DNA of 45,730 nucleotides from Campylobacterales bacterium (GTDB taxonomy: Bacteria > Campylobacterota > Campylobacteria > Campylobacterales > Nitratiruptoraceae): assembly GCA_027082175.1 (NCBI GenBank), contig JALWIX010000038.1:13103-58832 (forward strand), read 5' to 3'. The first letter of the stretch is position 1. The number at the start of each line of letters is the position of its first letter. This document shows positions 1-9,280 of the stretch, piece after piece. The notes below the pieces were generated by a model. The model saw nothing but the letters and a program-made list of their open reading frames with translations. It was not told where the DNA came from and searched no databases. The translations under genes and the position numbers were made by a program.

Positions 1-115
1 GCAAAAACCGTAAGGGTTTTAGCAAGCAAACTGCTTTGCTTGCGTGCCTTTGCGAAAGCTTGTAGTATATGCGAGTTTGAAACTCAAGGAGTTTCGAGAG
101 CGAGCAAAGGAGTGG
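1..115. repeat. Hairpin-rich non-coding segment upstream of clpX
   Basis: Three short inverted repeats lie in tandem: AAAACC/GGGTTTT near 4-20, GCAAGCAAA/TTTGCTTGC near 23-43 with a 4-nt loop, and GAAACTC/GAGTTTC near 79-96 with a 3-nt loop. Frame 1 is open to about base 142, but its translation looks like translated repeat and does not resemble the end of LpxA, the usual upstream neighbour of clpX in this phylum. I see no gene here. It may be the 3' end of an intergenic repeat that starts outside the window. Confidence 0.45.
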
Positions 116-116
116 C

Positions 117-122
117 TATAAT
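117..122 (+). promoter_or_regulatory. Candidate -10 box for clpX operon
   Basis: A perfect TATAAT lies about 100 bases upstream of the clpX ATG, with no convincing -35. The implied transcript would carry the degenerate dyad at 123-205 in its leader. The call rests on consensus match only. Confidence 0.4.
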
Positions 123-205
123 ATTGTTATTGGTGTATTAGTAAATTATAGTTGGATAAATATTAAATTATACCAATAAACCAATAACTAATATACTAAT
201 ATACA
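123..205. repeat. Degenerate dyad block, C-poor then G-poor half
   Basis: The left half (about 123-166) has G but almost no C. The right half (about 172-205) has C but almost no G. The reverse complement of the right half reads like the left half (TATTAGTAAATTATAG-type words against TATTAGTTATTGG), so the block can fold imperfectly on itself. Similar blocks occur at 6640-6732, 15775-15862 and 40262-40405. Its function is not known to me. Confidence 0.5.
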
Positions 206-225
206 AAAAGAAAGGAATATAATTT

Positions 226-1455
226 ATGCTTAGAAAATGTAGTTTTTGCGGAGCTTATGAGAGCGATGATAACCCTTTGATAGCGGGAAACGGCGTATAT
301 ATCTGTAAAAATTGTGTAATATCGGCTTATAATATACTTTTTGGTGAAGAAGATGATGAAGAGAAAAATGAAGAGAGTTTTGATAAAGAACTATTGACTC
401 CAAAAGAGTTAAAAGCGGTATTAGACGAGTATGTTATAGGGCAAGATAGAGCGAAAAAGATTTTTGCGGTAGCCGTATATAATCACTATAAAAGAATTTT
501 TAAGCAGCAGAAAATTGATGACGACGATACTGAAATAGCAAAATCCAATATTTTGCTCATAGGTCCTACCGGTAGCGGAAAAACTTTAATGGCGCAAACA
601 ATGGCAAGATTTTTGGATGTTCCTTTAGCTATCGCCGATGCTACAAGTTTGACTGAGGCTGGATATGTTGGCGAAGATGTTGAAAATATCCTCACAAGAC
701 TTTTACAAGCCGCAGACGGAGACGTTAAGAAGGCCGAGAGAGGAATCGTTTTTATAGACGAAATAGATAAAATCTCAAGACTTAGTGAAAACAGATCCAT
801 TACTAGAGACGTTTCGGGAGAGGGCGTTCAGCAAGCGCTTTTAAAAATTATTGAAGGGAGTTTGGTTAATATTCCTCCAAAAGGGGGAAGAAAACATCCA
901 AATCAAGAATTTGTTCAGATAGATACTTCAAATATTCTTTTTATTTGTGGCGGTGCGTTTGACGGATTAACAGAAATTATTAAAAGAAGGATTGGCGGAA
1001 ACGTTTTAGGATTTGGACAAGAAAAGAGAGGCAAAATGGAAGAAGAGGAGCTTTTAAATTATGTTGAGCCTGATGATTTAGTACATTATGGTTTAATTCC
1101 CGAGCTTATAGGACGTTTGCATATGATAGCAACGCTTAATCAACTTACAAAAGATGATTTTGTAAGAATATTAACAGAGCCCAAAAATGCCCTAGTTAAA
1201 CAGTACAAAAAGCTTTTTGCCATAGACGATGTTGAACTTACTTTTGAGAAAGAGGCTCTAGAGGCGATAGCTGAACTTGCGATAAAACGAAAAACGGGAG
1301 CTAGAGGACTTAGGGCGATAATGGAAGAGATAATGATAGATATAATGTTTGATTTGCCTGAATACAGAGGATATGAGATTGTCATAACAAAAGATGTTAT
1401 AGAGAAAAAAGAGAAGCCTATCTTTATTAAAAAGAGCGGAAAAAAGAGTGCATAA
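226..1455 (+). CDS. clpX: ATP-dependent Clp protease ATP-binding subunit ClpX
   Basis: This is the AAA+ unfoldase that feeds substrates to the ClpP protease in the cytoplasm. The 409 residues match the family's usual length. The N-terminal zinc-binding domain carries Cys5, Cys8, Cys27 and Cys30. Walker A is GPTGSGKT (about residue 113), the pore loop GYVG follows (about 146), and Walker B is [10 protein letters not shown] (about 175). The arginine-rich sensor-2 region ([10 protein letters not shown]) is near 359. The ATG is preceded by AAAGGA with normal spacing. It is followed after 9 bases by mreB, so the two are probably co-transcribed. In Campylobacter the same clpX-mreB-mreC order sits behind fabZ-lpxA, which would lie left of this window. 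The assignment is secure. Confidence 0.98.
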   Translation: MLRKCSFCGAYESDDNPLIAGNGVYICKNCVISAYNILFGEEDDEEKNEESFDKELLTPKELKAVLDEYVIGQDRAKKIFAVAVYNHYKRIFKQQKIDDDDTEIAKSNILLIGPTGSGKTLMAQTMARFLDVPLAIADATSLTEAGYVGEDVENILTRLLQAADGDVKKAERGIVFIDEIDKISRLSENRSITRDVSGEGVQQALLKIIEGSLVNIPPKGGRKHPNQEFVQIDTSNILFICGGAFDGLTEIIKRRIGGNVLGFGQEKRGKMEEEELLNYVEPDDLVHYGLIPELIGRLHMIATLNQLTKDDFVRILTEPKNALVKQYKKLFAIDDVELTFEKEALEAIAELAIKRKTGARGLRAIMEEIMIDIMFDLPEYRGYEIVITKDVIEKKEKPIFIKKSGKKSA

Positions 1456-1464
1456 GGGAAAAAG

Positions 1465-2499
1465 ATGATATTTGACAAAATTGTAGGTTTTTTCTCTAAC
1501 GATATGGGGATTGACCTTGGAACAGCAAATACTTTGGTATTAGTAAAAGGGCAAGGGATCATTATAAATGAGCCATCAGTTGTTGCCGTACAAAAGGATA
1601 AATACGGCAGAGAAAAGATTTTAGCCGTAGGCAGGGAAGCCAAAGAGATGGTTGGTAAAACTCCGGGAGATATAAAAGCCGTAAGGCCGATGAAAGACGG
1701 GGTTATTGCCGATTTTGATATGACTGAGAAGATGATCAGATATTTTATAGAGAAGGCTCATAGTAGAAAGGCTTTTTTAAGACCAAGAGTTATTATCTGT
1801 GTTCCATACGGTTTAACTCAAGTTGAGAGAAAAGCGGTTAGAGAGTCTGCTCTTAGCGCTGGAGCCAGAGAAGTATTTTTGATAGAAGAACCTATGGCGG
1901 CGGCTATTGGCGCGGGATTGCCCGTTAAAGAGCCTCAAGGAAATTTGGTTGTGGATATAGGAGGCGGTACTACTGAGATAGGAGTTATTAGTCTTGGTGG
2001 TCTAGTTATTTGTAAATCCGTTCGAACCGCTGGAGACAAGATAGATAAAGCTATAGCCGATTATATAAAGAAAAAGTATAATCTTTTAATAGGCGATAGG
2101 GTTGCCGAAGAGGTAAAGATCAATATAGGAACAGCCTTACCTTTGAAAGAGCCTTTAAAAATGATAGTCAATGGTCGAGATCAACTCTCTGGAATGTTAT
2201 CTTCCATAGAAGTTACAAGTGATGATGTTCATGAAGCTATGAGAGGACCTTTAAAAGAGATTGCAGATGCGCTAAAAGAGGTTTTAGAAAAGATGCCGCC
2301 TGAATTAGCGGGTGATATAGTTGAAAATGGCATAGTAATGACAGGAGGCGGCGCGCTTATACGAAACATAGATAGGTACATCTCCGAGTTAGTAAAACTT
2401 CCAGTATATGTTAGTGATGAACCGCTTTTAGCAGTCGCTAAAGGGACGGGTAGAGCGTTAGAAGAGATAGAGATTTTACAACAGTTATCAAATGAGTAA
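1465..2499 (+). CDS. mreB: Rod-shape determining actin homologue MreB
   Basis: This bacterial actin polymerises under the inner membrane and guides lateral peptidoglycan synthesis. The 344 residues are typical. The actin-fold phosphate-1 loop is seen as DLGTANTLV near residue 17 and the phosphate-2 loop as DIGGGTTEIGV near 161. The adenosine-binding GGGALI motif is near 291. A short N-terminal amphipathic stretch (IFDKIVGFFSND) would dock it to the membrane. It starts 9 bases after clpX, and its last 8 bases overlap mreC in another frame, so translation is probably coupled. The assignment is secure, and the gene implies a rod or curved-rod cell. Confidence 0.98.
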   Translation: MIFDKIVGFFSNDMGIDLGTANTLVLVKGQGIIINEPSVVAVQKDKYGREKILAVGREAKEMVGKTPGDIKAVRPMKDGVIADFDMTEKMIRYFIEKAHSRKAFLRPRVIICVPYGLTQVERKAVRESALSAGAREVFLIEEPMAAAIGAGLPVKEPQGNLVVDIGGGTTEIGVISLGGLVICKSVRTAGDKIDKAIADYIKKKYNLLIGDRVAEEVKINIGTALPLKEPLKMIVNGRDQLSGMLSSIEVTSDDVHEAMRGPLKEIADALKEVLEKMPPELAGDIVENGIVMTGGGALIRNIDRYISELVKLPVYVSDEPLLAVAKGTGRALEEIEILQQLSNE

Positions 2500-3250
2500 A
2501 AAATATCTCTCCTTTTTTTTACTGCTAATGCTCTTTTTGGGAGGTTTGAAATTTACCGAAACCTACCAAAAAGGGTTTCTTTTTTTAACTGAGTCTATTA
2601 AAACCACCTATCATGATTTTAGTTCCTATTTACAAAATATTATTATAAAGTATTTGAAACAAGAGGAGACTATATCTTCACTTTTATTGGAAAATAGAAA
2701 ATTAAAAAAGTATTATCTTGAATTAAACGCTACTAAAAAAGAGTTGGAAAGTCTAAAAAAAGAGTGCAACGTAAATACGAAATTTTATCTAGACGTAAAA
2801 CTAATAAGAGCTATATCATATACCACACTTGGTGATTTTTCTTCTATGTGGATTGAGATGGATGATTTTAACCAAACAAAGATTTACGGTCTAATAAAAG
2901 ATGATTTTGCAGCGGGGATAGTAGTAAATAAGAATGGGAAGCCTATTGCTTTACTAAATAGCAACGAAAAGTGCGCTTATGCGGTTGAGATAGGTCGTTC
3001 AAAAGCCCCCGGAATAGCTATGGGGAAAAGAAACGGAACTATGGTAGTAAAGTTTATTCCTATGTATAAAAATATAAAAATCGGAGATGAAGTAGTCACA
3101 AGCGGGATGGACAATATCTTTTTTTACGGGATAAAAGTAGGAAAAGTTATCAAAATTGAGTCGATGGGAAGTTATAAAGTCGCCATCGTTAAACCGTATG
3201 CCGATTTAGCTAATCCGAGATATTTTTGGATTGTTTTAAATAGTCGTTAA
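2492..3250 (+). CDS. mreC: Rod-shape determining protein MreC
   Basis: This is a periplasmic scaffold partner of MreB, anchored by one N-terminal membrane helix (about residues 5-22, after a short cytoplasmic tail). A coiled-coil segment (about 55-90, rich in Leu, Lys and Glu) follows, then the two-barrel MreC domain (about 100-250) with the family-typical glycine motifs IGDEVVTSGMD and FFYGIKVGKV. The 252 residues are short but normal for Campylobacterota. The start overlaps the mreB end by 8 bases. No mreD is seen downstream; carB follows after 125 bases with a likely promoter of its own. Sequence conservation is low for the family, but position and motifs make the call strong. Confidence 0.93.
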   Translation: MSKKYLSFFLLLMLFLGGLKFTETYQKGFLFLTESIKTTYHDFSSYLQNIIIKYLKQEETISSLLLENRKLKKYYLELNATKKELESLKKECNVNTKFYLDVKLIRAISYTTLGDFSSMWIEMDDFNQTKIYGLIKDDFAAGIVVNKNGKPIALLNSNEKCAYAVEIGRSKAPGIAMGKRNGTMVVKFIPMYKNIKIGDEVVTSGMDNIFFYGIKVGKVIKIESMGSYKVAIVKPYADLANPRYFWIVLNSR

Positions 3251-3342
3251 CACTAGATTGCTTGTTATTGTCATTGATTAAAGACCAATGTTTTTGTTCT
3301 AATATCGTTTTTATTAACATTTTTGTAAAATTAGTAAATTTT

Positions 3343-3348
3343 TATATA
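3343..3348 (+). promoter_or_regulatory. Candidate -10 region for carB
   Basis: The 125-base gap between mreC and carB is very AT-rich and ends with TTATATAGAC about 30 bases before the carB ATG. TATATA is the best -10 candidate; an alternative is GTAAAAT about 20 bases further upstream. There is no clear -35. Confidence 0.3.
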
Positions 3349-3375
3349 GACACAACCACAAAAGGGTAAAAAACT

Positions 3376-6300
3376 ATGCCAAAAAGAGAAGATATAGATA
3401 CGATTTTGCTGATTGGCTCTGGGCCTATAGTCATAGGACAAGCCTGCGAATTTGACTACTCAGGAACTCAAGCCACCAAAACTCTAAAAGAGCTCGGATA
3501 TAGAGTAGTGCTTATAAACTCAAATCCAGCTACCATTATGACAGATCCGGAATTTGCCGATAGAACCTATATTGAACCTATAACTGAAGATATAGTGGCT
3601 CAAATCATCGAAAAAGAAAATGTAGATGCCATTTTGCCAACAATGGGCGGTCAGACGGCTTTAAACGTAGCTATGAGTATGTATGAAAAAGGTATGCTAG
3701 AAGGCGTTAAGTTTTTAGGCGCTAATCCGGGAGCGATAAAAAAAGGCGAAGATAGACAGGCCTTTAAAGAAGCTATGTTAAAAATCGGTATGGATCTTCC
3801 AAAAAGTCGATATGCTTACTCTTTGGATGAGGCCATTGACGCCGCAAAGGAGATAGGTTTTCCTCTAATAATTAGAGCTAGCTACACTTTAGCCGGCGGT
3901 GGAAGCGGAGTCGCATACAATATAGACGAATTTAAAACGTTGGCTGCTAAAGGTTTAGAAGCTAGTCCAATAAATGAGATACTGATAGAAGAGAGTTTGC
4001 TTGGCTGGAAAGAGTATGAGATGGAGGTTATCAGAGATAAAGAGGATAACTGTATCATCGTCTGTTCTATCGAAAATTTAGATCCAATGGGCGTACATAC
4101 GGGAGACTCCATAACAGTAGCTCCGGCTTTAACGCTTACGGATAAAGAGTATCAAAGGATGAGAGACGCCTCTTTTGCGATTTTAAGGGAGATTGGCGTT
4201 GATACCGGTGGCAGCAACGTTCAGTTTGCGGTGCATCCACAAACCGGTAGAATGACGGTTATAGAGATGAATCCAAGAGTTAGTAGAAGCTCGGCTCTTG
4301 CTAGTAAAGCTACCGGATACCCTATAGCAAAAGTCGCCACACTTTTAGCCGTAGGATATACTCTTGACGAGATTAAAAACGATATAACCGGAACTCCTGC
4401 AAGTTTTGAGCCCGTAATAGACTATATTGTTACAAAAATACCAAGATTTACTTTTGAAAAGTTCCCTCATGCAGACTCTACGCTAACGACATCTATGAAG
4501 AGTGTGGGTGAAGTTATGGCGATAGGCAGAACTTTTAAGGAGTCGGTTCAAAAAGGGCTTTGCTCACTTGAAACAGGACTTAGCGGTTTTGATAAGATAG
4601 ATGCGGATATCGAAACTATAAAAAGAGAGATTAGAAGACCGAATGAAAAAAGACTATTGTATATAGCCCAAGGTTTTAGAGAAGGGCTAAGCGTTGAAGA
4701 TATTTACGAGTTGTGCAAGATAGATAGATGGTTTTTATATCAAATAGAGGAAATTGTAAAATTTGAGAAGAGAATAGACCTTGATATTTTACAAAACGAA
4801 GAGCTTTTAAGAGAAGCTAAAACTATCGGTTTTAGCGATAAAATGATAGCAAAAATAATAAATGAGAAAGAAAATACCGAATTTAGCGAAAATGATATCT
4901 ATATTGCAAGAAAAAATCTTCAAGTAGAGTTAGAGTATAACGAAGTAGATACTTGCGCCGCGGAATTTAGAGCTTTAACGCCTTATCTTTATTCAACTAC
5001 CAATATAACAAAACTTCCAAAAACAGGGGATTTAGAAAAAAGAAGCGACAAACAAAAAGTTTTAATAATAGGCGGCGGTCCAAATAGAATAGGGCAAGGT
5101 ATAGAGTTTGACTACTGTTGCGTCCATGCGGCTTTTGCTTTAGAAGATATGGGTTATGAAACGATTATGTATAACTGTAATCCTGAAACTGTCTCCACAG
5201 ATTATGATACCAGCGATATACTCTATTTTGAGCCGATAGATTTTGAAAGAGTAAGAAACGTCATAGAAGTAGAAAAACCGGACGGCGTAATCGTTCATTT
5301 CGGAGGACAAACACCCTTAAAACTCGCAAAACCGTTAACTACTATAGGCGCAAAAATAGTAGGTACGAGCGCAAAAGTAATCGATCTAGCCGAGGATAGG
5401 GAAAAGTTTAGCGATTTTGTTTCCAAAAACGGACTTTTGCAACCCCAAAACGGTACTGCCACCACAAAAGAAGAAGCTTTGAAGATAGCGGAAAATATAG
5501 GATATCCCGTTTTAGTTCGACCTAGTTATGTTCTTGGCGGTAGAGCTATGAGGATAGTCTATAACGAAAAGGAACTAAAAGAGTATATGGATGAGGCTGT
5601 GAGCGTTAGTCACGAGTCTCCGGTTCTTATAGATAAGTTTTTAGATCATGCCGTAGAAGTTGACGTAGACGCAATAAGTGACGGGAAAGACGTATATATA
5701 GGCGGTATAATGCAGCATATAGAAGAGGCAGGAATTCATTCGGGAGATAGCGCCTGTTCTTTACCAACCGTATCCATAAAAGAGGAGATTTTAAAAACGA
5801 TTCAAGAGCAGACTAAAACTATAGCATTGGGATTAGGAGTAAAAGGGCTTTTAAATATCCAATATGCAATCTACAAAGATAAAGTTTATCTGATAGAAGT
5901 TAATCCAAGAGCGTCTAGAACAGTTCCTTTTGTTTCTAAAGCTACCGGATTGCCGTTGGCAAAAGTGGCGACAAGAGTTATGCTTAAAGGAGAACTTAAA
6001 GAGGCTTTAAGTTATTATGACAAATACGGCATAGTTTATGAAGAAGATGGTATATTAAAACCTAGACTAAAATCTCATATATCCGTAAAAGAGGCCGTTT
6101 TTCCTTTCAACAAACTTATAGGCGCCGATCTTATACTAGGTCCTGAGATGAAGTCCACTGGTGAAGTTATGGGTATCAGCGACAGTTTTGGTATAAGTTT
6201 TGCAAAATCTCAAATAGCTGCCGGCAATAGACTTACGTTAGAAGGAAACCTCTTTTTATCTTTGACGGATTATGATAAACCGTATGCGGCTGAGATTGCT

Positions 6301-6639
6301 AAACTCTATCAAGATTTAGGTTTTAAAATAGTAGCTACTAGCGGAACTCACAAAGTTTTAAAAGAGGCTGGAGTGGAGTCTCAAAGAGTCTTAAAAATAA
6401 GCGAAGGTCGCCCAAATATTGAAGATATGATAAAAAACGGCGAAATAGCTATGGCTATAAATACAAGTGACAACAAGTCAAGCAAAGATGACGCAAAAAA
6501 GATTAGAGAGGCGGTTTTAAGATTTGATATACCTTACTTTACTACTCTTGCAGCAGCGAGAGTGGCTGCAGATGCTATAAAAAAGCTAAAAGAAGCAAAA
6601 TTAGAGCCAAAGGCGCTTCAGGATTATCTGAAGGAGTAG
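3376..6639 (+). CDS. carB: Carbamoyl-phosphate synthase large subunit
   Basis: CarB makes carbamoyl phosphate from bicarbonate, ATP and ammonia delivered by the small subunit CarA. The product feeds pyrimidine and arginine synthesis. The 1087 residues are full length for the family. Two homologous ATP-grasp halves are visible: the first opens with [20 protein letters not shown] (residues 12-31), the second with [20 protein letters not shown] (about 560). Metal-binding ENP-type motifs appear as [13 protein letters not shown] and [13 protein letters not shown]. The C-terminal regulatory MGS-like domain begins near residue 950. carA is not in the window. The downstream gene begins 3 bases after the stop, and its Shine-Dalgarno sequence lies inside the carB tail. 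Confidence 0.98.
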   Translation: MPKREDIDTILLIGSGPIVIGQACEFDYSGTQATKTLKELGYRVVLINSNPATIMTDPEFADRTYIEPITEDIVAQIIEKENVDAILPTMGGQTALNVAMSMYEKGMLEGVKFLGANPGAIKKGEDRQAFKEAMLKIGMDLPKSRYAYSLDEAIDAAKEIGFPLIIRASYTLAGGGSGVAYNIDEFKTLAAKGLEASPINEILIEESLLGWKEYEMEVIRDKEDNCIIVCSIENLDPMGVHTGDSITVAPALTLTDKEYQRMRDASFAILREIGVDTGGSNVQFAVHPQTGRMTVIEMNPRVSRSSALASKATGYPIAKVATLLAVGYTLDEIKNDITGTPASFEPVIDYIVTKIPRFTFEKFPHADSTLTTSMKSVGEVMAIGRTFKESVQKGLCSLETGLSGFDKIDADIETIKREIRRPNEKRLLYIAQGFREGLSVEDIYELCKIDRWFLYQIEEIVKFEKRIDLDILQNEELLREAKTIGFSDKMIAKIINEKENTEFSENDIYIARKNLQVELEYNEVDTCAAEFRALTPYLYSTTNITKLPKTGDLEKRSDKQKVLIIGGGPNRIGQGIEFDYCCVHAAFALEDMGYETIMYNCNPETVSTDYDTSDILYFEPIDFERVRNVIEVEKPDGVIVHFGGQTPLKLAKPLTTIGAKIVGTSAKVIDLAEDREKFSDFVSKNGLLQPQNGTATTKEEALKIAENIGYPVLVRPSYVLGGRAMRIVYNEKELKEYMDEAVSVSHESPVLIDKFLDHAVEVDVDAISDGKDVYIGGIMQHIEEAGIHSGDSACSLPTVSIKEEILKTIQEQTKTIALGLGVKGLLNIQYAIYKDKVYLIEVNPRASRTVPFVSKATGLPLAKVATRVMLKGELKEALSYYDKYGIVYEEDGILKPRLKSHISVKEAVFPFNKLIGADLILGPEMKSTGEVMGISDSFGISFAKSQIAAGNRLTLEGNLFLSLTDYDKPYAAEIAKLYQDLGFKIVATSGTHKVLKEAGVESQRVLKISEGRPNIEDMIKNGEIAMAINTSDNKSSKDDAKKIREAVLRFDIPYFTTLAAARVAADAIKKLKEAKLEPKALQDYLKE

Positions 6640-6732
6640 AGGTTGAAGGTAGAAGGGAGAAGGAAGAAAGAAGTAAGAAGTAAAAAGAGAGAAAAAAGAG
6701 TTCTTCAACCTTCATCCTTCAATCTTCAACCT
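6640..6732. repeat. Purine/pyrimidine dyad block inside a gene start
   Basis: The block is bounded by a perfect 9-bp inverted repeat, AGGTTGAAG at 6640-6648 and CTTCAACCT at 6724-6732. The left part is nearly all purine plus T with no C. The right part (from about 6700) is pyrimidine plus A with no G after the first bases. It resembles the other dyad blocks in the window, but here it lies in frame within the start of the TsaC-like gene. Confidence 0.6.
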
Positions 6733-7164
6733 GACAAAATATATCTTGTTCAGACCGAAACTACCGTAGGTTTTTTATCTCAAAACGCTAAAAAGTTGGC
6801 AAAAGTTAAAAAAAGAGAGCCTAACAAACCTTTTTTAATCTCCATAGATAGTTTTAAAAGGCTAAAAGAGTTTGCAAGAGTTCCGAAAAAGTATAAAAAG
6901 ATGGTTAGAAGAGCCCAAAAGACCACTTTTGTCTATCCAAATAAAAAAGCACTCAGAGTTATAAAACAGGAAAATCATCTTAGATTTTTAAAAAAATTTG
7001 GCTGGATGTTTTCTACTAGCGCAAATGAGTCTGGGAAAAGATTTGATTATCTATTTGCGTCTGAAAATGTTGATATTATAGTAGAAGATAATAGAGGATT
7101 TTTTGAAGGAAAACCCTCAAAACTGATAAAACTAGGTAAAAATAGAGCGAAAAAGCTAAGATAG
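6643..7164 (+). CDS. Sua5/YciO/YrdC (TsaC-like) family protein
   Basis: This is probably a threonylcarbamoyl-AMP synthase, the first step of the tRNA t6A modification, or a close YrdC-fold relative. The YrdC domain runs from about residue 31 to the end (173 residues). It keeps the opening TETTVGF, a K-x-x-K-R motif (KVKKREPNKP) and the STSANESG motif, so the Lys/Arg/Ser/Asn nucleotide-binding set appears present. The start is TTG, with AAGGAG at 6631-6636 in the end of carB. No ATG, GTG or TTG lies between it and the conserved domain. As a result the first 30 or so residues, Lys/Arg-rich then Ser/Gln/Pro, are the translation of a dyad repeat and not conserved domain. The domain is shorter than E. 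coli TsaC. Substrate is inferred. Confidence 0.75.
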   Translation: MKVEGRRKKEVRSKKREKRVLQPSSFNLQPDKIYLVQTETTVGFLSQNAKKLAKVKKREPNKPFLISIDSFKRLKEFARVPKKYKKMVRRAQKTTFVYPNKKALRVIKQENHLRFLKKFGWMFSTSANESGKRFDYLFASENVDIIVEDNRGFFEGKPSKLIKLGKNRAKKLR

Positions 7165-7242
7165 AGCAGTACAAATATCATTTGCGTTAAAAAATTGGAA
7201 AATTGGGTATAAATCTTGAAAAAACAGAGAAAAAGCCACTTC

Positions 7243-7296
7243 TAGCCTTTAGTCGTCTTTTAGTATAGTTTCTTAAAGTTTTGAGACTAAAGGCTA
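7243..7296. terminator. Inverted repeat between convergent genes
   Basis: TAGCCTTTAGTC (7243-7254) and GACTAAAGGCTA (7285-7296) form a perfect 12-bp inverted repeat around a 30-base spacer. It lies in the 141-bp gap between the convergent TsaC-like and hpf genes. It could end transcription from both sides, although the spacer is long and the stem AT-rich. It may equally be a reversed member of the window's dyad-block family, with a C-rich arm first and a G-rich arm second. Confidence 0.4.
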
Positions 7297-7305
7297 AAAG
7301 ATTTA

Positions 7306-7848
7306 TCAATAAAGACCAAATCTTCCGTCGGCTCTTTTGTATAGAACTCTTATCTTTCCTGTTCTATCCTCAAAAACTATAAAATATTTGTCGCTATTTT
7401 TTAGAAACTCTATAGCTTCTTCAATCTCAACGGGTTTATCGATGTCAAGCTGATGAGGAACAACATCTTCTGAATATTTTAAAGCTTCGTTAATCTCCTC
7501 TTGAAGCATAGGCTCGGCCATTATCTCTTCTAAGGAGATATTTTTATGATTTTTGATTTTGTCAGCATATCTTCTTAACACTTTACTTGCTCTATCAATT
7601 GCCAAATCGATTGCTGCGTATACGTCTTTGTCTTTCTGTTTTATAACCACGTTTCCTTTTTTAGCGATATGGATATCAAACTCGACATTGTATCCTTTCG
7701 AGCCTTTTCTTTCATCCCCGGAAACAGTTACGTTTATGCCGGTAATATCAAGATTGTATTTGTTAAGTCCATCTATCGCTTTATAGATATAATCTTTTAT
7801 ACTGTCTGTTAAATCGAAAGATTTTCCGTATATATGAATGTAATCCAT
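7306..7848 (-). CDS. hpf: Ribosome hibernation-promoting factor, long form
   Basis: This factor binds the 30S subunit when growth stops and joins 70S ribosomes into inactive 100S dimers. The N-terminal S30AE domain occupies about residues 1-105, with the characteristic VTVSGDERKGSKGYNVEFDI strand region and DVYAAIDLAIDRASKVLRRY helix. A linker follows. The C-terminal dimerisation domain (about 125-180) shows DKYFIVFEDRTGKIRVLYKR and ends at RFGLY. The 180 residues fit the long-HPF class, which dimerises ribosomes without RMF. AAAGGA precedes the ATG. It lies 83 bases downstream of the prepilin operon on the same strand, so read-through is possible, but its own promoter is likely. Confidence 0.93.
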   Translation of the reverse strand: MDYIHIYGKSFDLTDSIKDYIYKAIDGLNKYNLDITGINVTVSGDERKGSKGYNVEFDIHIAKKGNVVIKQKDKDVYAAIDLAIDRASKVLRRYADKIKNHKNISLEEIMAEPMLQEEINEALKYSEDVVPHQLDIDKPVEIEEAIEFLKNSDKYFIVFEDRTGKIRVLYKRADGRFGLY

Positions 7849-7931
7849 TTATCGTCCTTTTTTTTCTAAAGTTTCTTTAAATTTTAACAAAATAAGGCTT
7901 AAGAAGGGGTAATATGAAAGCAAGACATCAT

Positions 7932-8366
7932 CTAAGGTTTTTGAATCGTTCTTCTATGGTATCTTATAGGTTCTTCTGTTTGAAGATTTGTAACTATGGT
8001 ATCTATGATAACAGTAGCGTTTGAGTCGTTGGTGGCTATGTTATTGTCTAATATATTTGAAGTAGTGCAGGGTAAATTTTTACCTATATAATATATCGAT
8101 ACGTTAATATCAAAACTTGGAGAGTTTGCGGGATATTTTATATATATTTTCTCCACGCAACCGTTTGCAGTATCGCTTTTGTGTCCAGAGATCGCTAAAA
8201 GAGCATATTCCGTTGCGCTTCTTGCTAGTAGTTCGGTTTGTTCTTTTAGATATAAGTCGCCCGTCTGCTTAGCGCTTTGAGTAGAAAGGGATATCATTAG
8301 TGTCAATAGTGTGGCCATAAAAACTAAAATGATAATTGCCGTAATTAAACTAAAAGCCTTTCTCAT
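7932..8366 (-). CDS. Minor prepilin lacking Glu5 (MshP/PilX/GspK-like)
   Basis: This is a small type IV pilin-like protein of 144 residues. The start at 8366 is chosen over one 8 codons upstream because it gives a normal prepilin leader (MRKA) directly before the hydrophobic FSLITAIIILVFMATLL helix. It also overlaps the upstream stop as TGATG. A prepilin peptidase would cut after the Ala. The residue at mature position 5 is Thr where pilins have Glu; Glu5 is also missing in GspK and PilX-type tip subunits. The rest is a short globular domain with two Cys. It is the last gene of the MshQ-like operon. The family name is inferred from size, order and leader. Confidence 0.75.
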   Translation of the reverse strand: MRKAFSLITAIIILVFMATLLTLMISLSTQSAKQTGDLYLKEQTELLARSATEYALLAISGHKSDTANGCVEKIYIKYPANSPSFDINVSIYYIGKNLPCTTSNILDNNIATNDSNATVIIDTIVTNLQTEEPIRYHRRTIQKP

Positions 8367-9280
8367 CAATAAACCACTTTCTCTTTGCAAAAAGATATAT
8401 TGTAATCGTTTGTTATAGGTTTATAAAGACAAAGTTTTAGACGTATTACCTGATCTACTTGTCTAAATTTGAATACCGAAACGTTTTTTGCCAAAATCGC
8501 ACTCTGACCATTGCTATATTTGTCTCCTTTCCAAGGTCTATAGTTATAATATAGCGTTAGTTGCGATTTATCTATATCGGGAACTATTGCGTATGCGGTC
8601 CATGTAAGATAATACTGCTCGGTAATCTCTTTCCCGTCTAAAGTAGGAGATATTTTTAAAATGTTATTGTTATAACCTGTTATATCAAAAACATAATCTC
8701 TACTGTTACAATTTGTGGGATCGGCTTCATTGTAGCAGTTCCATCCGTACTGTTTTATGTCAAAACCTGCGTATAGTCCTTTAAAAATAATTCCCATGTT
8801 GGCGTTGGTTAGCGTTACGGAACCGTTAGATAGAGCCGTAACTATGGAGTCTGTTATGTTTAAATCGCTTCCGGGCGTTTTTAGTTGAGTCGAGTTAGTT
8901 TCTATGCTATAAAGGTCCACAAAACCGCTCCAACCCGGCGTTATGATATTTTTACTGCTGTTCCAAGCTCCTTTGAAGCTATCGTTGTCGTAGCTTATCC
9001 ATTCCAAAATTTTATAATCGTCGTCGGCGGTAGATAGCGAGGTTATATTTGTATCGTTTGGAGGCAGTCTTCTCGCAATTGTAGCCTCTTTTACTCTAAA
9101 CTGTAATCTTTTTGCTATCTGTTCGAGAATTAGTTCAGTTTTTGTTTCCAACTCGTTTACGGCTCTATTAAATATGTAATCTTCGTATAATCTAGATATA
9201 ATCTGAGCGCTGATGGCTCCTATGATTGATAGGATCACTATAACAAAAATCAGCTCGATTAAAGTAAACGCTCTTTTCAA
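8366..9280 (-). CDS. Minor prepilin (MshO/PilW-like)
   Basis: This is a 304-residue prepilin-type protein. The leader MKRA is followed by FTLIELIFVIVILSIIGAIS, the class III signal helix with Glu5. Cleavage would be after Ala; Gly is usual. The globular part (about 30-304) is rich in Asn, Asp, Thr and Tyr, as in outer minor pilins, and contains several Cys (around NCYNEADPTNC and in the C-terminal part). It abuts the upstream prepilin gene with no gap, and its stop overlaps the next start by one base, so the three prepilins are translated together. By size and order it resembles MshO/PilW minor pilins. It is probably assembled into a pilus or pseudopilus tip. Confidence 0.8.
   Translation of the reverse strand: MKRAFTLIELIFVIVILSIIGAISAQIISRLYEDYIFNRAVNELETKTELILEQIAKRLQFRVKEATIARRLPPNDTNITSLSTADDDYKILEWISYDNDSFKGAWNSSKNIITPGWSGFVDLYSIETNSTQLKTPGSDLNITDSIVTALSNGSVTLTNANMGIIFKGLYAGFDIKQYGWNCYNEADPTNCNSRDYVFDITGYNNNILKISPTLDGKEITEQYYLTWTAYAIVPDIDKSQLTLYYNYRPWKGDKYSNGQSAILAKNVSVFKFRQVDQVIRLKLCLYKPITNDYNISFCKEKVVY

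Noticed and set aside
1-142. Open frame at the left edge as the C-terminus of LpxA or another gene
   Set aside because: The translation is dominated by hairpin repeats and does not resemble the LpxA C-terminus. The other two frames have early stops.
8367-8390. Longer start for the last prepilin gene
   Set aside because: It would add eight residues before the normal prepilin leader and overlap the upstream gene more deeply. The start at 8366 gives a standard leader and TGATG coupling.
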